Origin: Streptomyces sp. TLI_171
GTDB taxonomy: Bacteria > Actinomycetota > Actinomycetes > Streptomycetales > Streptomycetaceae
Direction of reading: 5' to 3'
NCBI RefSeq assembly: GCF_003610255.1
Contig: NZ_RAPS01000001.1
Coordinates: 1,426,001-1,490,000 of the forward strand
Length of the DNA: 64,000 bases
Below are positions 39,080-47,419 of this stretch, in pieces. Every line of letters starts with the position of its first letter. The stretch's first letter is position 1. Below the pieces are notes generated by a model, which did no database searches, was not told the origin of the DNA, and saw only the letters and a program-made list of their open reading frames with translations. A program made the translations under genes and the position numbers.

Positions 39080-39883
39080 TCAGCCGTGGTTGACGGCGTA
39101 GAACGCGATCGCGGCGGCCGCTCCGACGTTCAGCGAGTCGATGCCGTGCGCCATCGGGATCCGGACCCGCTGGTCGGCGGCCGCCAGCGCCTTCGGCGTC
39201 AGACCCTCGCCCTCGGCGCCGAGCATCAGCGCCGCCTTGGGCAGCAGGTGCGGCCGGGCGGCGGTGAAGTCCTCCGCGCCGGAGGGGGTGAGGGCGAGCA
39301 GGTCGAACCCGGCCTCGCGGACGGTGCCGAGCGCGTCGGGCCACGGGTCGAGCCGGGCGTAGGGGACGGAGAAGACGGCGCCCATCGAGGTCTTGACGGC
39401 CCGTCGGTACAGCGGGTCGGCGCAGTCCGGGGAGAGCAGGACGGCGTCCATGCCGAGCGCGGCGGCGGAGCGGAAGATCGCGCCGAGGTTGGTGTGGTCG
39501 ACCAGCCCTTCGAGGACGGCGACCCGGCGGGCCCCGGCGAGCACCTCGGGGGCGGCGGGCAGCGGCCTGCGTTCCATCGAGGCGAGCGCGCCGCGGTGCA
39601 CGTGGTAGCCGGTGACGCGCTCGGCGAGGCCGGGTTCGACCAGGTGGACGGGCGCGTCGGCGGCGGCGATCACGTCCGCCATGACGCCGAGCCACTTGGC
39701 GGTCAGCAGCATGGAGCGCATCCGGTAGCCGGCCGCGAGGGCGCGGCGGATGACCTTCTCGCCCTCGGCGATGAACAGGCCTTCGGCGGGTTCGCGGCGG
39801 CGGCGCAGCTCGACGTCGGTGAGGTCGGTGTAGTCGCTCAGGCGCGGGTCGGCGGGGTCGGTGATCGTCTGGGGCTCGGACAC
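39080..39883 (-). CDS. SpoU/TrmH family RNA 2'-O-methyltransferase
   Basis: A 267-residue SPOUT enzyme. The three family motifs are present: motif 1 NLGAIFRSAAALGMDAVLLS, motif 2 MLGAEGEGL, motif 3 RIPMAHGIDSLNVGAAAAIAFY. They form the trefoil knot that binds S-adenosylmethionine. An N-terminal substrate-binding domain begins around residue 15. It should 2'-O-methylate a ribose in rRNA or tRNA; the target is not evident. GTG start without a visible ribosome binding site, so it may be leaderless or start elsewhere. Confidence 0.88.
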   Translation of the reverse strand: MSEPQTITDPADPRLSDYTDLTDVELRRRREPAEGLFIAEGEKVIRRALAAGYRMRSMLLTAKWLGVMADVIAAADAPVHLVEPGLAERVTGYHVHRGALASMERRPLPAAPEVLAGARRVAVLEGLVDHTNLGAIFRSAAALGMDAVLLSPDCADPLYRRAVKTSMGAVFSVPYARLDPWPDALGTVREAGFDLLALTPSGAEDFTAARPHLLPKAALMLGAEGEGLTPKALAAADQRVRIPMAHGIDSLNVGAAAAIAFYAVNHG

Positions 39884-39898
39884 CGCTCGATTTTCGCA

Positions 39899-39928
39899 CG
39901 GGGGAGCGGTCGCCGGGCCGCTCCCCCG
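39899..39928 (-). terminator. terminator downstream of cobA
   Basis: An 11-bp stem (39899-39909 with 39918-39928) and 8-base loop lie seven bases past the cobA stop, ahead of the rRNA methylase gene. Confidence 0.75.
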
Positions 39929-39934
39929 CGCCGC

Positions 39935-41167
39935 TCAGCCGCCCAGGACGTGGACGACCTCGCCGATCACGATGACCGCCGGGGGCTTGACGCCCTCCGC
40001 GAGCACGGTCTCGCCGACGGTGGCCAGGGTGGCGTCGATCCGGCGCTGGCCCGCGGTGGTGCCCTCCTGGACGACGGCGACGGGCGTGGCCGCGTCGCGT
40101 CCGTGGGCGATCAGTTCGGCGGCGATCGCGGCGATCTTGTCGACCGCCATCAGCAGCACCAGCGTGCCGGTCATCCCGGCGACGGCGGCCCAGTTGGTGA
40201 GGGACTTTTCGCCGGGCCCGACGTGGCCGGAGATCACGGTGAACTCGTGGGTCAGGCCGCGGTGCGTGACCGGGATGCCGGCCGCGGCGGGCACGCTGAT
40301 CGAGGAGGAGATGCCGGGCACCACGGTGACCGGCAGCCCGGCCTCCAGGCAGGCCAGCAGTTCCTCGCCGCCGCGGCCGAACACGTAGGGGTCGCCGCCC
40401 TTGAGGCGGACCACGAACTTGCCGGCCTTCGCGTGCTCGATCAGCGTCCGGTTGATCGCCTCCTGCGCCATGTAGCGGCCGTAGGGGATCTTCGAGGCGT
40501 CGATCACCTCGACGTGCGGCGGCAGTTCGGCGAGCAGTTCGCGCGGGGCGAGCCGGTCGGCGACCACCACGTCGGCGTCGGCGAGCAGGCGGCGGCCGCG
40601 GACGGTGATCAGATCGGGGTCGCCGGGGCCGCCGCCGACCAGGGCGACGCCCGCGCCGCGGGCCCGGTACTGGCGGGCCGCCAGCGAGCCGTCGCGCAGG
40701 CCCGCCACGATGGAGTCGCGCAGCGCGGCGGAGTGCCGGGGGTCGCCGGTCAGCACGGCGACGGTGGCGCCGGCGTCGTGGCCGGAGGCGGGCGTCCAGG
40801 CGGTGGCGGCGGAGGCGTCGTCGCTGCGCGAGCAGAACACCCGCAGCCGCTCGGCCTCGGCGGAGACCGCGGTGTTGACCGCCGGGTCGTCGGTGGCGAC
40901 CAGGGCGTACCAGGTGTCGGCGAGGTCGCCGTCCGCGTACGGGCGCCGGTGCCAGGTCAGCTCGCCGGCGTCGGCCATCGCGGAGACCGCGGGGGTGGTG
41001 GCCGGGGATATCAGGTGGATCTCGGCGCCGGCGGCGATCAGCGCGGGCAGCCGGCGCTGGGCGACCTGGCCGCCGCCGACGACGACGACGCGGCGGCCCG
41101 CGAGCAGCAGCCCGACGGGGTACGGGGTGAGGCCCTGGGTGGAGGGGTGGGGCGTGGGCGCGGTCAT
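39935..41167 (-). CDS. cobA: uroporphyrinogen-III C-methyltransferase with precorrin-2 dehydrogenase domain (CysG-like)
   Basis: A 410-residue fusion. Residues about 16-165 resemble precorrin-2 dehydrogenase/ferrochelatase (VVVVGGGQVAQRRLPALIAAG with the NAD-binding glycines). Residues 171-410 are uroporphyrinogen-III methyltransferase (VALVGGGPGDPDLIT, VRLKGGDPYVFGRGGEE, TVVPGISSSISVPAAAGIPVTHRG). It methylates uroporphyrinogen III to precorrin-2 and may oxidise it to sirohydrochlorin, serving both cobalamin and siroheme. ATG at 41167 with AGGAG nine bases upstream. It follows bluB-cobT after 235 bases that hold a terminator. Confidence 0.92.
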   Translation of the reverse strand: MTAPTPHPSTQGLTPYPVGLLLAGRRVVVVGGGQVAQRRLPALIAAGAEIHLISPATTPAVSAMADAGELTWHRRPYADGDLADTWYALVATDDPAVNTAVSAEAERLRVFCSRSDDASAATAWTPASGHDAGATVAVLTGDPRHSAALRDSIVAGLRDGSLAARQYRARGAGVALVGGGPGDPDLITVRGRRLLADADVVVADRLAPRELLAELPPHVEVIDASKIPYGRYMAQEAINRTLIEHAKAGKFVVRLKGGDPYVFGRGGEELLACLEAGLPVTVVPGISSSISVPAAAGIPVTHRGLTHEFTVISGHVGPGEKSLTNWAAVAGMTGTLVLLMAVDKIAAIAAELIAHGRDAATPVAVVQEGTTAGQRRIDATLATVGETVLAEGVKPPAVIVIGEVVHVLGG

Positions 41168-41360
41168 GAGGGGGAGCTCCTGGGTGGGCGGCGGTGCTGG
41201 GGCGGTCCGACGGGATCGGCCGGACGGCCCCACGGGTGGGAGCCCTGTGCCGGCGCGCCCTTGAGCCGGTACGGGTCAGGTCGGGTCAGGGTCGGTCCTG
41301 CCGCTGCTCGGCACCCGGTGTCGGGCCCGGCGGGACCGGCCGGACCGGACCCCGGCGGGA

Positions 41361-41391
41361 CGGCCGCCCCCTCGCACTGCGGGGGCGGCCG
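41361..41391 (-). terminator. terminator downstream of bluB-cobT
   Basis: An 11-bp GC stem (41361-41371 with 41381-41391) and 9-base loop begin 11 bases beyond the cobT stop. Confidence 0.75.
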
Positions 41392-41402
41392 GCGCCGGTC
41401 GG

Positions 41403-44400
41403 TCAGGCCTTCTCGGTGACTCCGGCGGAGTCGAAGGTGGCTACATCGTGCATCGCCCGGGCCGCGCTCTGCACCAGCGGGAGGGCCAGCAGGGCTCCGG
41501 TGCCCTCGCCGAGCCGCAGGTCCAGGTCGATCAGCGGGCGCAGGCCGAGCTTGGCGAGCGCCGTCTGGTGGCCGGGTTCGGCGGAGCGGTGCCCGGCGAT
41601 GCAGGCGGCCAGCACCTCGGGGGCGATGGCCTTGGCGACCAGCGCGGCCGAACCGGCGATCACGCCGTCCAGGATGACCGGGGTGCGCAGCGAGGCCGCG
41701 CCGAGCAGGAACCCGGCGATCGCGGCGTGCTCCAGGCCGCCGACGGCCGCGAGGACGCCGATCGGGTCGGCCGGGTCCGGCTTGTGCAGCTCCAGGGCCT
41801 GCCGGATCACCTCGACCTTGCGGGCGTGCGTGGCGTCGTCGATGCCGGTGCCGCGGCCGGTCACCTCGGCCGGGTCGGTCTCGGTGAACACCGAGATCAG
41901 CGCGGCGGAGGCGGTGGTGTTGGCGATGCCCATGTCGCCGGTGATCAGCACCTTGTTGCCGGCCGCGACCAGGTCGCGGGCGGTCTCGATGCCCACCTCG
42001 ATGGCGCGCAGCGCCTCGTCGCGGCTCATCGCCGGACCCTGCGTCATGTCGTCCGTGCCGGGCTTGACCTTGCGCGGCAGCAGGCCGGTGGTGCGGCCCT
42101 GCTGGATGGCGTCCGGCAGTTCGGCGGCCACGCCGACGTCGACCACGCACACCTCGGTGCCGACCTGCGCGGCGAAGGCGTTGACCACGGCGCCGCCGGC
42201 CAGGAAGTTGCCGACCATCTGCGCGGTGACCTCCTGCGGCCACGGGGTGACGCCCTGGGCGTGCACGCCGTGGTCGCCGGCGAAGATCGCCACGCAGCCG
42301 GGCTCCGGGATCGGCGGCGGGCACTTGCGGGCCAGGCCGGACAGCTGCGCCGCGATGACCTCCAGCACGCCGAGCGACCCGGCGGGCTTGGTCATCCGCT
42401 TCTGCCGGTCCCAGGCCTCGCCGAGCGCCTTGGCGTCCAGCGGGCGGATGCCGCGCAGCGTGTCGGACAGCAGGTCGTGCGGCTCCTCGCCGGGCAGCGC
42501 GCGGTTGCCGTACTGCTCCTCGTGCACCACCCAGGACAGCGGGCGCTTCTTCGCCCAGCCCTGCTGCTGCAGCTCGGGCTCGTCCGGGAACGCGTCCACG
42601 AAGCCGACGCACAGGTAGGCGACGACCTCCAGGTGCTCGGGCAGGCCGAGTTCGCGGACCAGCTCCTCGTCGTCGAAGAAGCTCACCCAGCCGACGCCCA
42701 GGCCCTCGGCGCGGGCCGCCAGCCAGAGGTTCTCCACCGCCAGCGCGGCCGAGTACGGGGCCATCTGCGGCTGGGTGTGCCGGCCCAGGGTGTGCCGGCC
42801 GCCGCGGGTGCGGTCGGCGGTCACCACGATGTTGACCGGCGTCTCCAGGATCGCCTCGATCTTGATTTCCTTGAACTGCTTCGCCCGGCCCTTGGGCAGC
42901 GAGTCCGCGAACGCCTCGCGCTGACGCTCCGCCAGCTCGTGCATCTTGCGGCGGGTCTTCGCGGAGCGGATCACCACGAAGTCCCAGGGCTGCGAGTAGC
43001 CGACGCTGGGAGCGGTGTGCGCCGCCTCCAGCACCCGGATCAGCACCTCGTGCGGGATCGGGTCGGACCGGAAGCCGTTGCGGATGTCCCGCCGCTCCCG
43101 GATCACCTGGTGGACGGCCTCCCGGCCGGCCTCGTCGAAGCCGGGCGCGGCCGGCGGCCGCTCCTCGTCCGACTCCTCGGCGGCCTCGACCAGCTCGACG
43201 GCCTCGACGGCCTCCTCGGCGCCGGCGGTTTCGACCGCCGGGACCGCGTCGACCACGTCGGCCACCTCCGCGGGCTCAGCCGTCGGCTCCTGCTCCGCCT
43301 CGACGGCCTCCGCCGTCCCGGCCTGCTCGGCCTGCTCGACCGGCTCGGTGCCCTCCACGGCCGGGGCGCCCTCGGCGGCCTGGGGGGCATCGGGGGCTTC
43401 GGCGGTGGGCGGCTCCGGGGCCGCGGGGTCCTCGGGCGCCGGCTCGGCGGCCTCGACCGGGGCCTCGGCGGCGGGCGCTTCGGGCTCCAGCAGCGGCAGC
43501 CCGGCGGGCGCGGCCAGGAACGCGGAGATCCGGCGGTGCGCGCCCCGGCCGGACTTCGCGGGCTGGGCGGGGATCGGCTGGGCGACGGCCTCGCCGCTCA
43601 CCGTCTCGGCGCCGGCGGCGGGCGGCTCCTCCGACGGCGCGTCAGCCGCCTCGGCCACCGCGACGGCGACGGCCTCGGGCTGCGGCTCCGACGGGGCGTC
43701 AGCGCCCTCCGCGGCGGTCGGCTCGGCCGCGGCGCCCGGGACCGGCTCGGCGGGCGTCTCAACCGCTGCCGGGGCCTGCGCGGCGACGGCCTCCTCGACG
43801 GGCTCCACGAACACCGGCGCGAGGTCGGCGGCGGGGGCGGCCACCGGCTCGGCGGGGACCTCGGGTGCGGGACCGGCCTCGACCGGGGCCACCGGGACGG
43901 CCGGGACCGGCACCGCCTCGACGGCCACCGGCTCGGCGACCGGCGCAACCGCCTCGGCCACCGGGGCCACCGGCTCGGAAACCGGGGCCACCGGCTCGAC
44001 GGCGACGGGCTCGACGGCGACGGGTCCGGCGGCGGCCGGGGCCTGCACGGGCGCGGCAACCGGGGCGACCGGCTCCGCCGCGACCGGAGTGACCGGAGCG
44101 ACGGCCACCGGCTCGGCGACCAGCGCGGCGGCGGCCTCGACCACGTGCGGCTGCACGGGCGCGGGCACCGGCACGGCCTGCACGGCGACCGGGGCGGCGA
44201 CCGGCGCGGGCTGCACGGCCGCCGGCTGCTGCGGCTGCGCCACCTGCGGCTGCAGCAGCATCTCGGGGGGCGGCACCGGCACCCCGTACGCGGGCGTGCC
44301 GCCGGGGGTGGAGGGGCCGCGGTCGGCGAGCGAGCGGACCGGGACGTGACCGGTCATCAGCGACGGGTCGGGGATCGGCGGGCCGGCGTGCAGCGGGCGG

Positions 44401-44873
44401 CGCGGCTGAGGGGTCGTCAGCTGCGGACCGGCGGGCTGCTGGGCGGCGCCGAGGTGCAGCGTGCCGGGCACGTCGTCCGCCGCGGGGGCCTCGGGCGCAG
44501 CCGGGGCTCCGGGCGCGGCCTCGGCGGCCGGCGCGGTGAGCACGGGCGGGGCGAGCGGCGGCCAGGACGGCGCGACGGGGGTGCCGGCGGGCTGTTCGGC
44601 GCCCGGCGCCTCGCCGGCGGGGGCGGCCTCGACGGTGCCGTGCACGGCGTCGCCCCAGGCGGTCTGGGGGCCGGGCATCAGCAGGACGTCGTCGTCCTCG
44701 TCGCCGTCGGGCTGGTCGAGGAAGGTGTAGGCGGGGCGCTGCTCGCCGTGCCACGCGGGCGCGGGTGCGGCGGGCGGAAGGGGCGCGCCGAGGTGGTGCT
44801 CCGGGGCGGGCCCGCCGGGCCCGGGTTCGGGCGCGAGGGGACCGGCACTGGGGGCGTGGCCGCCGTCGGTCAT
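41403..44873 (-). CDS. cobT: BluB-CobT fusion with long disordered N-terminus (lower cobalamin ligand synthesis and activation)
   Basis: A 1156-residue protein. Residues 1 to about 577 are an Ala/Pro/Val/Glu-rich, almost certainly disordered region. Residues about 578-795 form a nitroreductase-fold BluB domain (VIRERRDIRNGFRSDPIP, TAPSVGYSQPWDFVV, ENLWLAARAEGLGVGWVSFF), which cleaves FMN to 5,6-dimethylbenzimidazole. Residues about 800-1156 form CobT (TKPAGSLGVLE, FAGDHGVHAQGV, GDMGIANTTASAAL) with the catalytic glutamate in LGEGTGA near 1123, which attaches phosphoribose to that base. One chain therefore makes and activates the lower ligand. The ATG at 44873 has AAGGAG seven bases upstream. 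The leader is described separately. Confidence 0.93.
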   Translation of the reverse strand: MTDGGHAPSAGPLAPEPGPGGPAPEHHLGAPLPPAAPAPAWHGEQRPAYTFLDQPDGDEDDDVLLMPGPQTAWGDAVHGTVEAAPAGEAPGAEQPAGTPVAPSWPPLAPPVLTAPAAEAAPGAPAAPEAPAADDVPGTLHLGAAQQPAGPQLTTPQPRRPLHAGPPIPDPSLMTGHVPVRSLADRGPSTPGGTPAYGVPVPPPEMLLQPQVAQPQQPAAVQPAPVAAPVAVQAVPVPAPVQPHVVEAAAALVAEPVAVAPVTPVAAEPVAPVAAPVQAPAAAGPVAVEPVAVEPVAPVSEPVAPVAEAVAPVAEPVAVEAVPVPAVPVAPVEAGPAPEVPAEPVAAPAADLAPVFVEPVEEAVAAQAPAAVETPAEPVPGAAAEPTAAEGADAPSEPQPEAVAVAVAEAADAPSEEPPAAGAETVSGEAVAQPIPAQPAKSGRGAHRRISAFLAAPAGLPLLEPEAPAAEAPVEAAEPAPEDPAAPEPPTAEAPDAPQAAEGAPAVEGTEPVEQAEQAGTAEAVEAEQEPTAEPAEVADVVDAVPAVETAGAEEAVEAVELVEAAEESDEERPPAAPGFDEAGREAVHQVIRERRDIRNGFRSDPIPHEVLIRVLEAAHTAPSVGYSQPWDFVVIRSAKTRRKMHELAERQREAFADSLPKGRAKQFKEIKIEAILETPVNIVVTADRTRGGRHTLGRHTQPQMAPYSAALAVENLWLAARAEGLGVGWVSFFDDEELVRELGLPEHLEVVAYLCVGFVDAFPDEPELQQQGWAKKRPLSWVVHEEQYGNRALPGEEPHDLLSDTLRGIRPLDAKALGEAWDRQKRMTKPAGSLGVLEVIAAQLSGLARKCPPPIPEPGCVAIFAGDHGVHAQGVTPWPQEVTAQMVGNFLAGGAVVNAFAAQVGTEVCVVDVGVAAELPDAIQQGRTTGLLPRKVKPGTDDMTQGPAMSRDEALRAIEVGIETARDLVAAGNKVLITGDMGIANTTASAALISVFTETDPAEVTGRGTGIDDATHARKVEVIRQALELHKPDPADPIGVLAAVGGLEHAAIAGFLLGAASLRTPVILDGVIAGSAALVAKAIAPEVLAACIAGHRSAEPGHQTALAKLGLRPLIDLDLRLGEGTGALLALPLVQSAARAMHDVATFDSAGVTEKA

Positions 44874-45088
44874 GTCAATGCTCCTTCCAGGCCGCTTGCG
44901 CGTCCTCGGCGGGCCCTGGGGTTCCGCCACTTCGCCGGGGTGGGGCCGCACCGACCCGTCCCCTTACTCCATCGGCCGTCACCCGCACGGGTGGCGTGCC
45001 ATCAGAAACAACGACTGCCCCGGGCAACCGGCACGACGGCGCGGCCGCTTCGGACCCTCGCGGCATTCTTCCGGGCCGGTGCGCACCG

Positions 45089-45177
45089 CGTCGAATGCCC
45101 GCGAAGCGGGCTGTTTGGGTTGCAGCCCGTCAAATGGGCGGCAACCGGGCCGGATCGGACACGGTGCTGCTTCGACG
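45089..45177 (-). promoter_or_regulatory. structured RNA candidate in the 403-nt leader of bluB-cobT
   Basis: On the minus strand, CGTCGAA (45177-45171) pairs with TTCGACG (45095-45089) and encloses two hairpins. The first has stem GGTTGC/GCAACC, a 1x1 mismatch, then GCCC/GGGC (45146-45118). The second is GCCCGC/GCGGGC with a triloop (45111-45097). A competing helix, GGGCTG (45128-45123) with CAGCCC (45113-45108), would break both. Such exclusive folds are typical of riboswitches or attenuators. I could not find the canonical cobalamin riboswitch box. The rest of the gap (44874-45088 and 45178-45276) has further GC-rich repeats and a 63-codon open frame overlapping the cobT start, which I do not call as a gene. 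Confidence 0.4.
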
Positions 45178-45276
45178 GGCTGGGCCCCGGGGGAAAACCC
45201 TACCGGCCTCGGTGGGGCCGTTCTCGAAACCCTGTCCGGATGCGACGGGGATCACCGTACCGGCGGGGTCGGACGC

Positions 45277-46515
45277 TCAGTCGTGCGGTTCGGCCCAGAT
45301 CAGCAGGGTGTAGTCGCCGCGGCCGAACGACGGTCCCGCGCCGGCGCTCTGTTCGGCGCGCAGCGGCGCGGACTGGAGCAGCAGCCCGTCGGTGCGGTAG
45401 CCGGCGCCGTCGAGGATCTGCCGGGTCTCGGCGGCTTCGGCGAGGCTGCGGGCGACGGCGACCACGCGTTCGGGCTTGCGGGCGGCGACGGCGCGGACCA
45501 TGGCGGGGCCGCCGTGTTCGACCGCGACGGCGTCGGGTTCGGGGAGCGCGCCGAGGACTTCGGGGCCGGCGCCGGTGGCGGTCTCGATCTCGACGCCGGC
45601 CTTGCGGGCGTTGGCGGCGATCCGGGCGCAGTCGGCGGGTTCGGCCTCGACGGCGACGACGGCGGCGCCGAACCTGGCGGCTTCGACGGCGAGCGCGCCG
45701 TCGCCGGCGCCGACGGTCCACAGCAGGTCGCCGGCGGTGGGGGCGAGCCGGGCCAGGGCGAGTGCGCGCACATGCGGCGGGAGTGCGCGGGGGCGGCGGG
45801 TGTCGGCGTCCGCTCCGGCGTACGCCCGGTTGGGGAGCGCCCAGCCGCGCTGCGGTCCGGGGTGGTCGAGGGGGCGGCCGGCCAGCCAGCCGGCGGCGGT
45901 CTCGGCGGGCGGGACGTGGCCGATGACCAGCACCACGGAGGGGTCGCGCCAGTCGTGGTCGGGGACGCGTTCGGAGGTGAGGACGGTGACGTCCTCCTCG
46001 GGGGTGCCGAGGGCTTCGCAGACCACGAAGGTGCGCGGGACGCCGCGCAGCATCAGGGCGAGTTCGCTGGGTCCGGCGTCGGCGGTGGTGAGGACGGCGA
46101 CCTTGGGGTGGGCGCGGCAGATGTTGGCGGCGCGGCGCAGGCGGCCGCCGTGCGCGGAGACCACCTGGGCGTCCTCCCAGGCCATGCCGGCCCGGGCGAA
46201 GGCGGTGGCGACCGAGGAGACGGCGGGCAGCACTTCGAGTTCGAGGCCGAACTCGGGGCGGCGCAGGGTGCGGACGACGCCGAAGAAGCCGGGGTCGCCC
46301 TCGGCGACCACGACGGCGGTGCCGCGGTGTTCGGCGAGCCTGCGGGCGGCGGCCCGCAGGTCGGCGAGGCCGATCCGTTCGGCGCGTTCGGGAACGGGGA
46401 GGGCGGCCAGCTGGTAGCCCGCCCCGGCGACCAGGGTGGCTCCGGCCAGCGCGCCCGCGGCGGCCTGGGTCAGTGGGGTGCCGTCCCACCCGATGACCGT
46501 GATCCGGTCAGCCAT
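45277..46515 (-). CDS. cobL: precorrin-6Y C5,15-methyltransferase (decarboxylating), CbiE-CbiT fusion
   Basis: A 412-residue fusion. The N-terminal about 200 residues are a CbiE-type tetrapyrrole methylase (ITVIGWDGTPL, VVVAEGDPGFFGVVRTL, EVLPAVSSVATAFARAGMAWEDAQVVSAHG). The C-terminal about 190 are a CbiT-type Rossmann methyltransferase (LLWTVGAGDGALAVEAARFG, VVAVEAEPADCARIAANARK). The pair methylates precorrin-6 at C5 and C15 and decarboxylates the acetate side chain. ATG start. It lies upstream of bluB-cobT on the same strand but 403 bases away. Confidence 0.92.
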   Translation of the reverse strand: MADRITVIGWDGTPLTQAAAGALAGATLVAGAGYQLAALPVPERAERIGLADLRAAARRLAEHRGTAVVVAEGDPGFFGVVRTLRRPEFGLELEVLPAVSSVATAFARAGMAWEDAQVVSAHGGRLRRAANICRAHPKVAVLTTADAGPSELALMLRGVPRTFVVCEALGTPEEDVTVLTSERVPDHDWRDPSVVLVIGHVPPAETAAGWLAGRPLDHPGPQRGWALPNRAYAGADADTRRPRALPPHVRALALARLAPTAGDLLWTVGAGDGALAVEAARFGAAVVAVEAEPADCARIAANARKAGVEIETATGAGPEVLGALPEPDAVAVEHGGPAMVRAVAARKPERVVAVARSLAEAAETRQILDGAGYRTDGLLLQSAPLRAEQSAGAGPSFGRGDYTLLIWAEPHD

Positions 46516-46647
46516 CTGCGGCTGTTCTCCCTATGCCGTGTTCCGCCCCTGGCGGGGTGCGCCGTCGGCACTCCCCGGGCAGAGGCTACCGCGTGACCGG
46601 GGTGGTGCGGAGGTCTGGCGCGCGCCGGGGGCGCGGGCGGGGGGTGC

Positions 46648-47274
46648 TCAGTGGCGCAGGGCGGGGTGCCGGTCGGCGGGGTGGCGTGGTTCGGGCGGGT
46701 CGAGGTCCTCGGGGAGCAGGCTCCACACGATCAGGTCGGAGTGTTCCTCGGGCCCCGGTCCCCATTCGCCGCCGCGGACTATGGCGGCGTTGCGCAGGAC
46801 GCCTTCGCTGATCGCGCCGGTCTTCTGGGCGACCTGCTGGGCGGCGGTGTTGCCGGCGGCGGTGCGCAGTTCGAGGCGTTGGAAGCCGCGGTCCTCGAAC
46901 AGCCACTGGGCGGTGCCGAGCACGGCCTCGGGCGCGTAGCCCTCGCCGCGGGCCCAGGGGGCGGTGACGAAGCGGACCTCGGTGGCGCGCAGGCGCCAGT
47001 CGGTGCGGTCGAGTTCGAGCAGGCCGACCAGGCGCTGGGTGAGGTGTTCGGTGACGGCGAAAACGATTCCGCGTCCCCGGGCGCGCCGCTCGGGCGCCTG
47101 ACGGCGGATCAGCTCCTGGGCGTCGGCCTGGGTGTAGGGGCGGGGGTGGCCGGTCCAGGTCTGCACGAGTTCGTCGGTGAGCATGGCGGCCAGCCCGGGG
47201 GCGTCCTGCTCCTCAAGGGAGCGCAGCAGCAGTCGTTCGGTGCTGATGGCTGTCTCGGGGAAGTTCGCAACCAT
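46648..47274 (-). CDS. RimJ/RimL-type GNAT acetyltransferase
   Basis: A 208-residue GNAT protein of the RimJ/RimL branch: TAISTERLLLRSLEEQDAPGLAAM, EVRFVTAPWARGEGYAPEAVLGTAQWLFED and FQRLELRTAAGNTAAQQVAQKTGAISEGVLRN. It should transfer acetyl from acetyl-CoA to an amine, perhaps a protein N-terminus; the target is unknown. ATG at 47274 with GAGGAG seven bases upstream. Monocistronic in appearance. Confidence 0.82.
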   Translation of the reverse strand: MVANFPETAISTERLLLRSLEEQDAPGLAAMLTDELVQTWTGHPRPYTQADAQELIRRQAPERRARGRGIVFAVTEHLTQRLVGLLELDRTDWRLRATEVRFVTAPWARGEGYAPEAVLGTAQWLFEDRGFQRLELRTAAGNTAAQQVAQKTGAISEGVLRNAAIVRGGEWGPGPEEHSDLIVWSLLPEDLDPPEPRHPADRHPALRH

Positions 47275-47371
47275 GCCGTCTCTCCTCGCCGGGTCGTGGA
47301 CACACCGTACGCCCCGCCCTTCCTCGGGCGTGCCAGCGTACCCGCTCGGGACCTCACGACTCGTCAGCACG

Positions 47372-47399
47372 GTGCCCCCGGCGGGGAGGCCGGGGGCAC
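47372..47399 (-). terminator. terminator downstream of metQ
   Basis: An 11-bp stem (47372-47382 with 47389-47399) and 6-base loop, flanked by further complementary CAGCAC/GTGCTG, lie about 20 bases past the metQ stop. Confidence 0.75.
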
Positions 47400-47419
47400 G
47401 GTGCGGTGCTGAGCGGGGA

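Noticed and set aside
44875-45066. A 63-codon minus-strand ORF overlapping the cobT start
   Set aside because: Its ATG has no usable ribosome binding site spacing, its composition is Pro/Ala/Arg-rich as in non-coding frames, and no family is recognisable.
44874-45276. Canonical cobalamin riboswitch before cobT
   Set aside because: No stretch matches the conserved B12 box or the core around it on either strand, so I report only a generic structured RNA candidate.
41448-45926. A 1492-codon plus-strand open frame opposite bluB-cobT and cobL
   Set aside because: It is a shadow of GC-rich codon bias; the minus-strand frames encode recognisable enzymes and this one shows only Arg/Gly/His-rich sequence.
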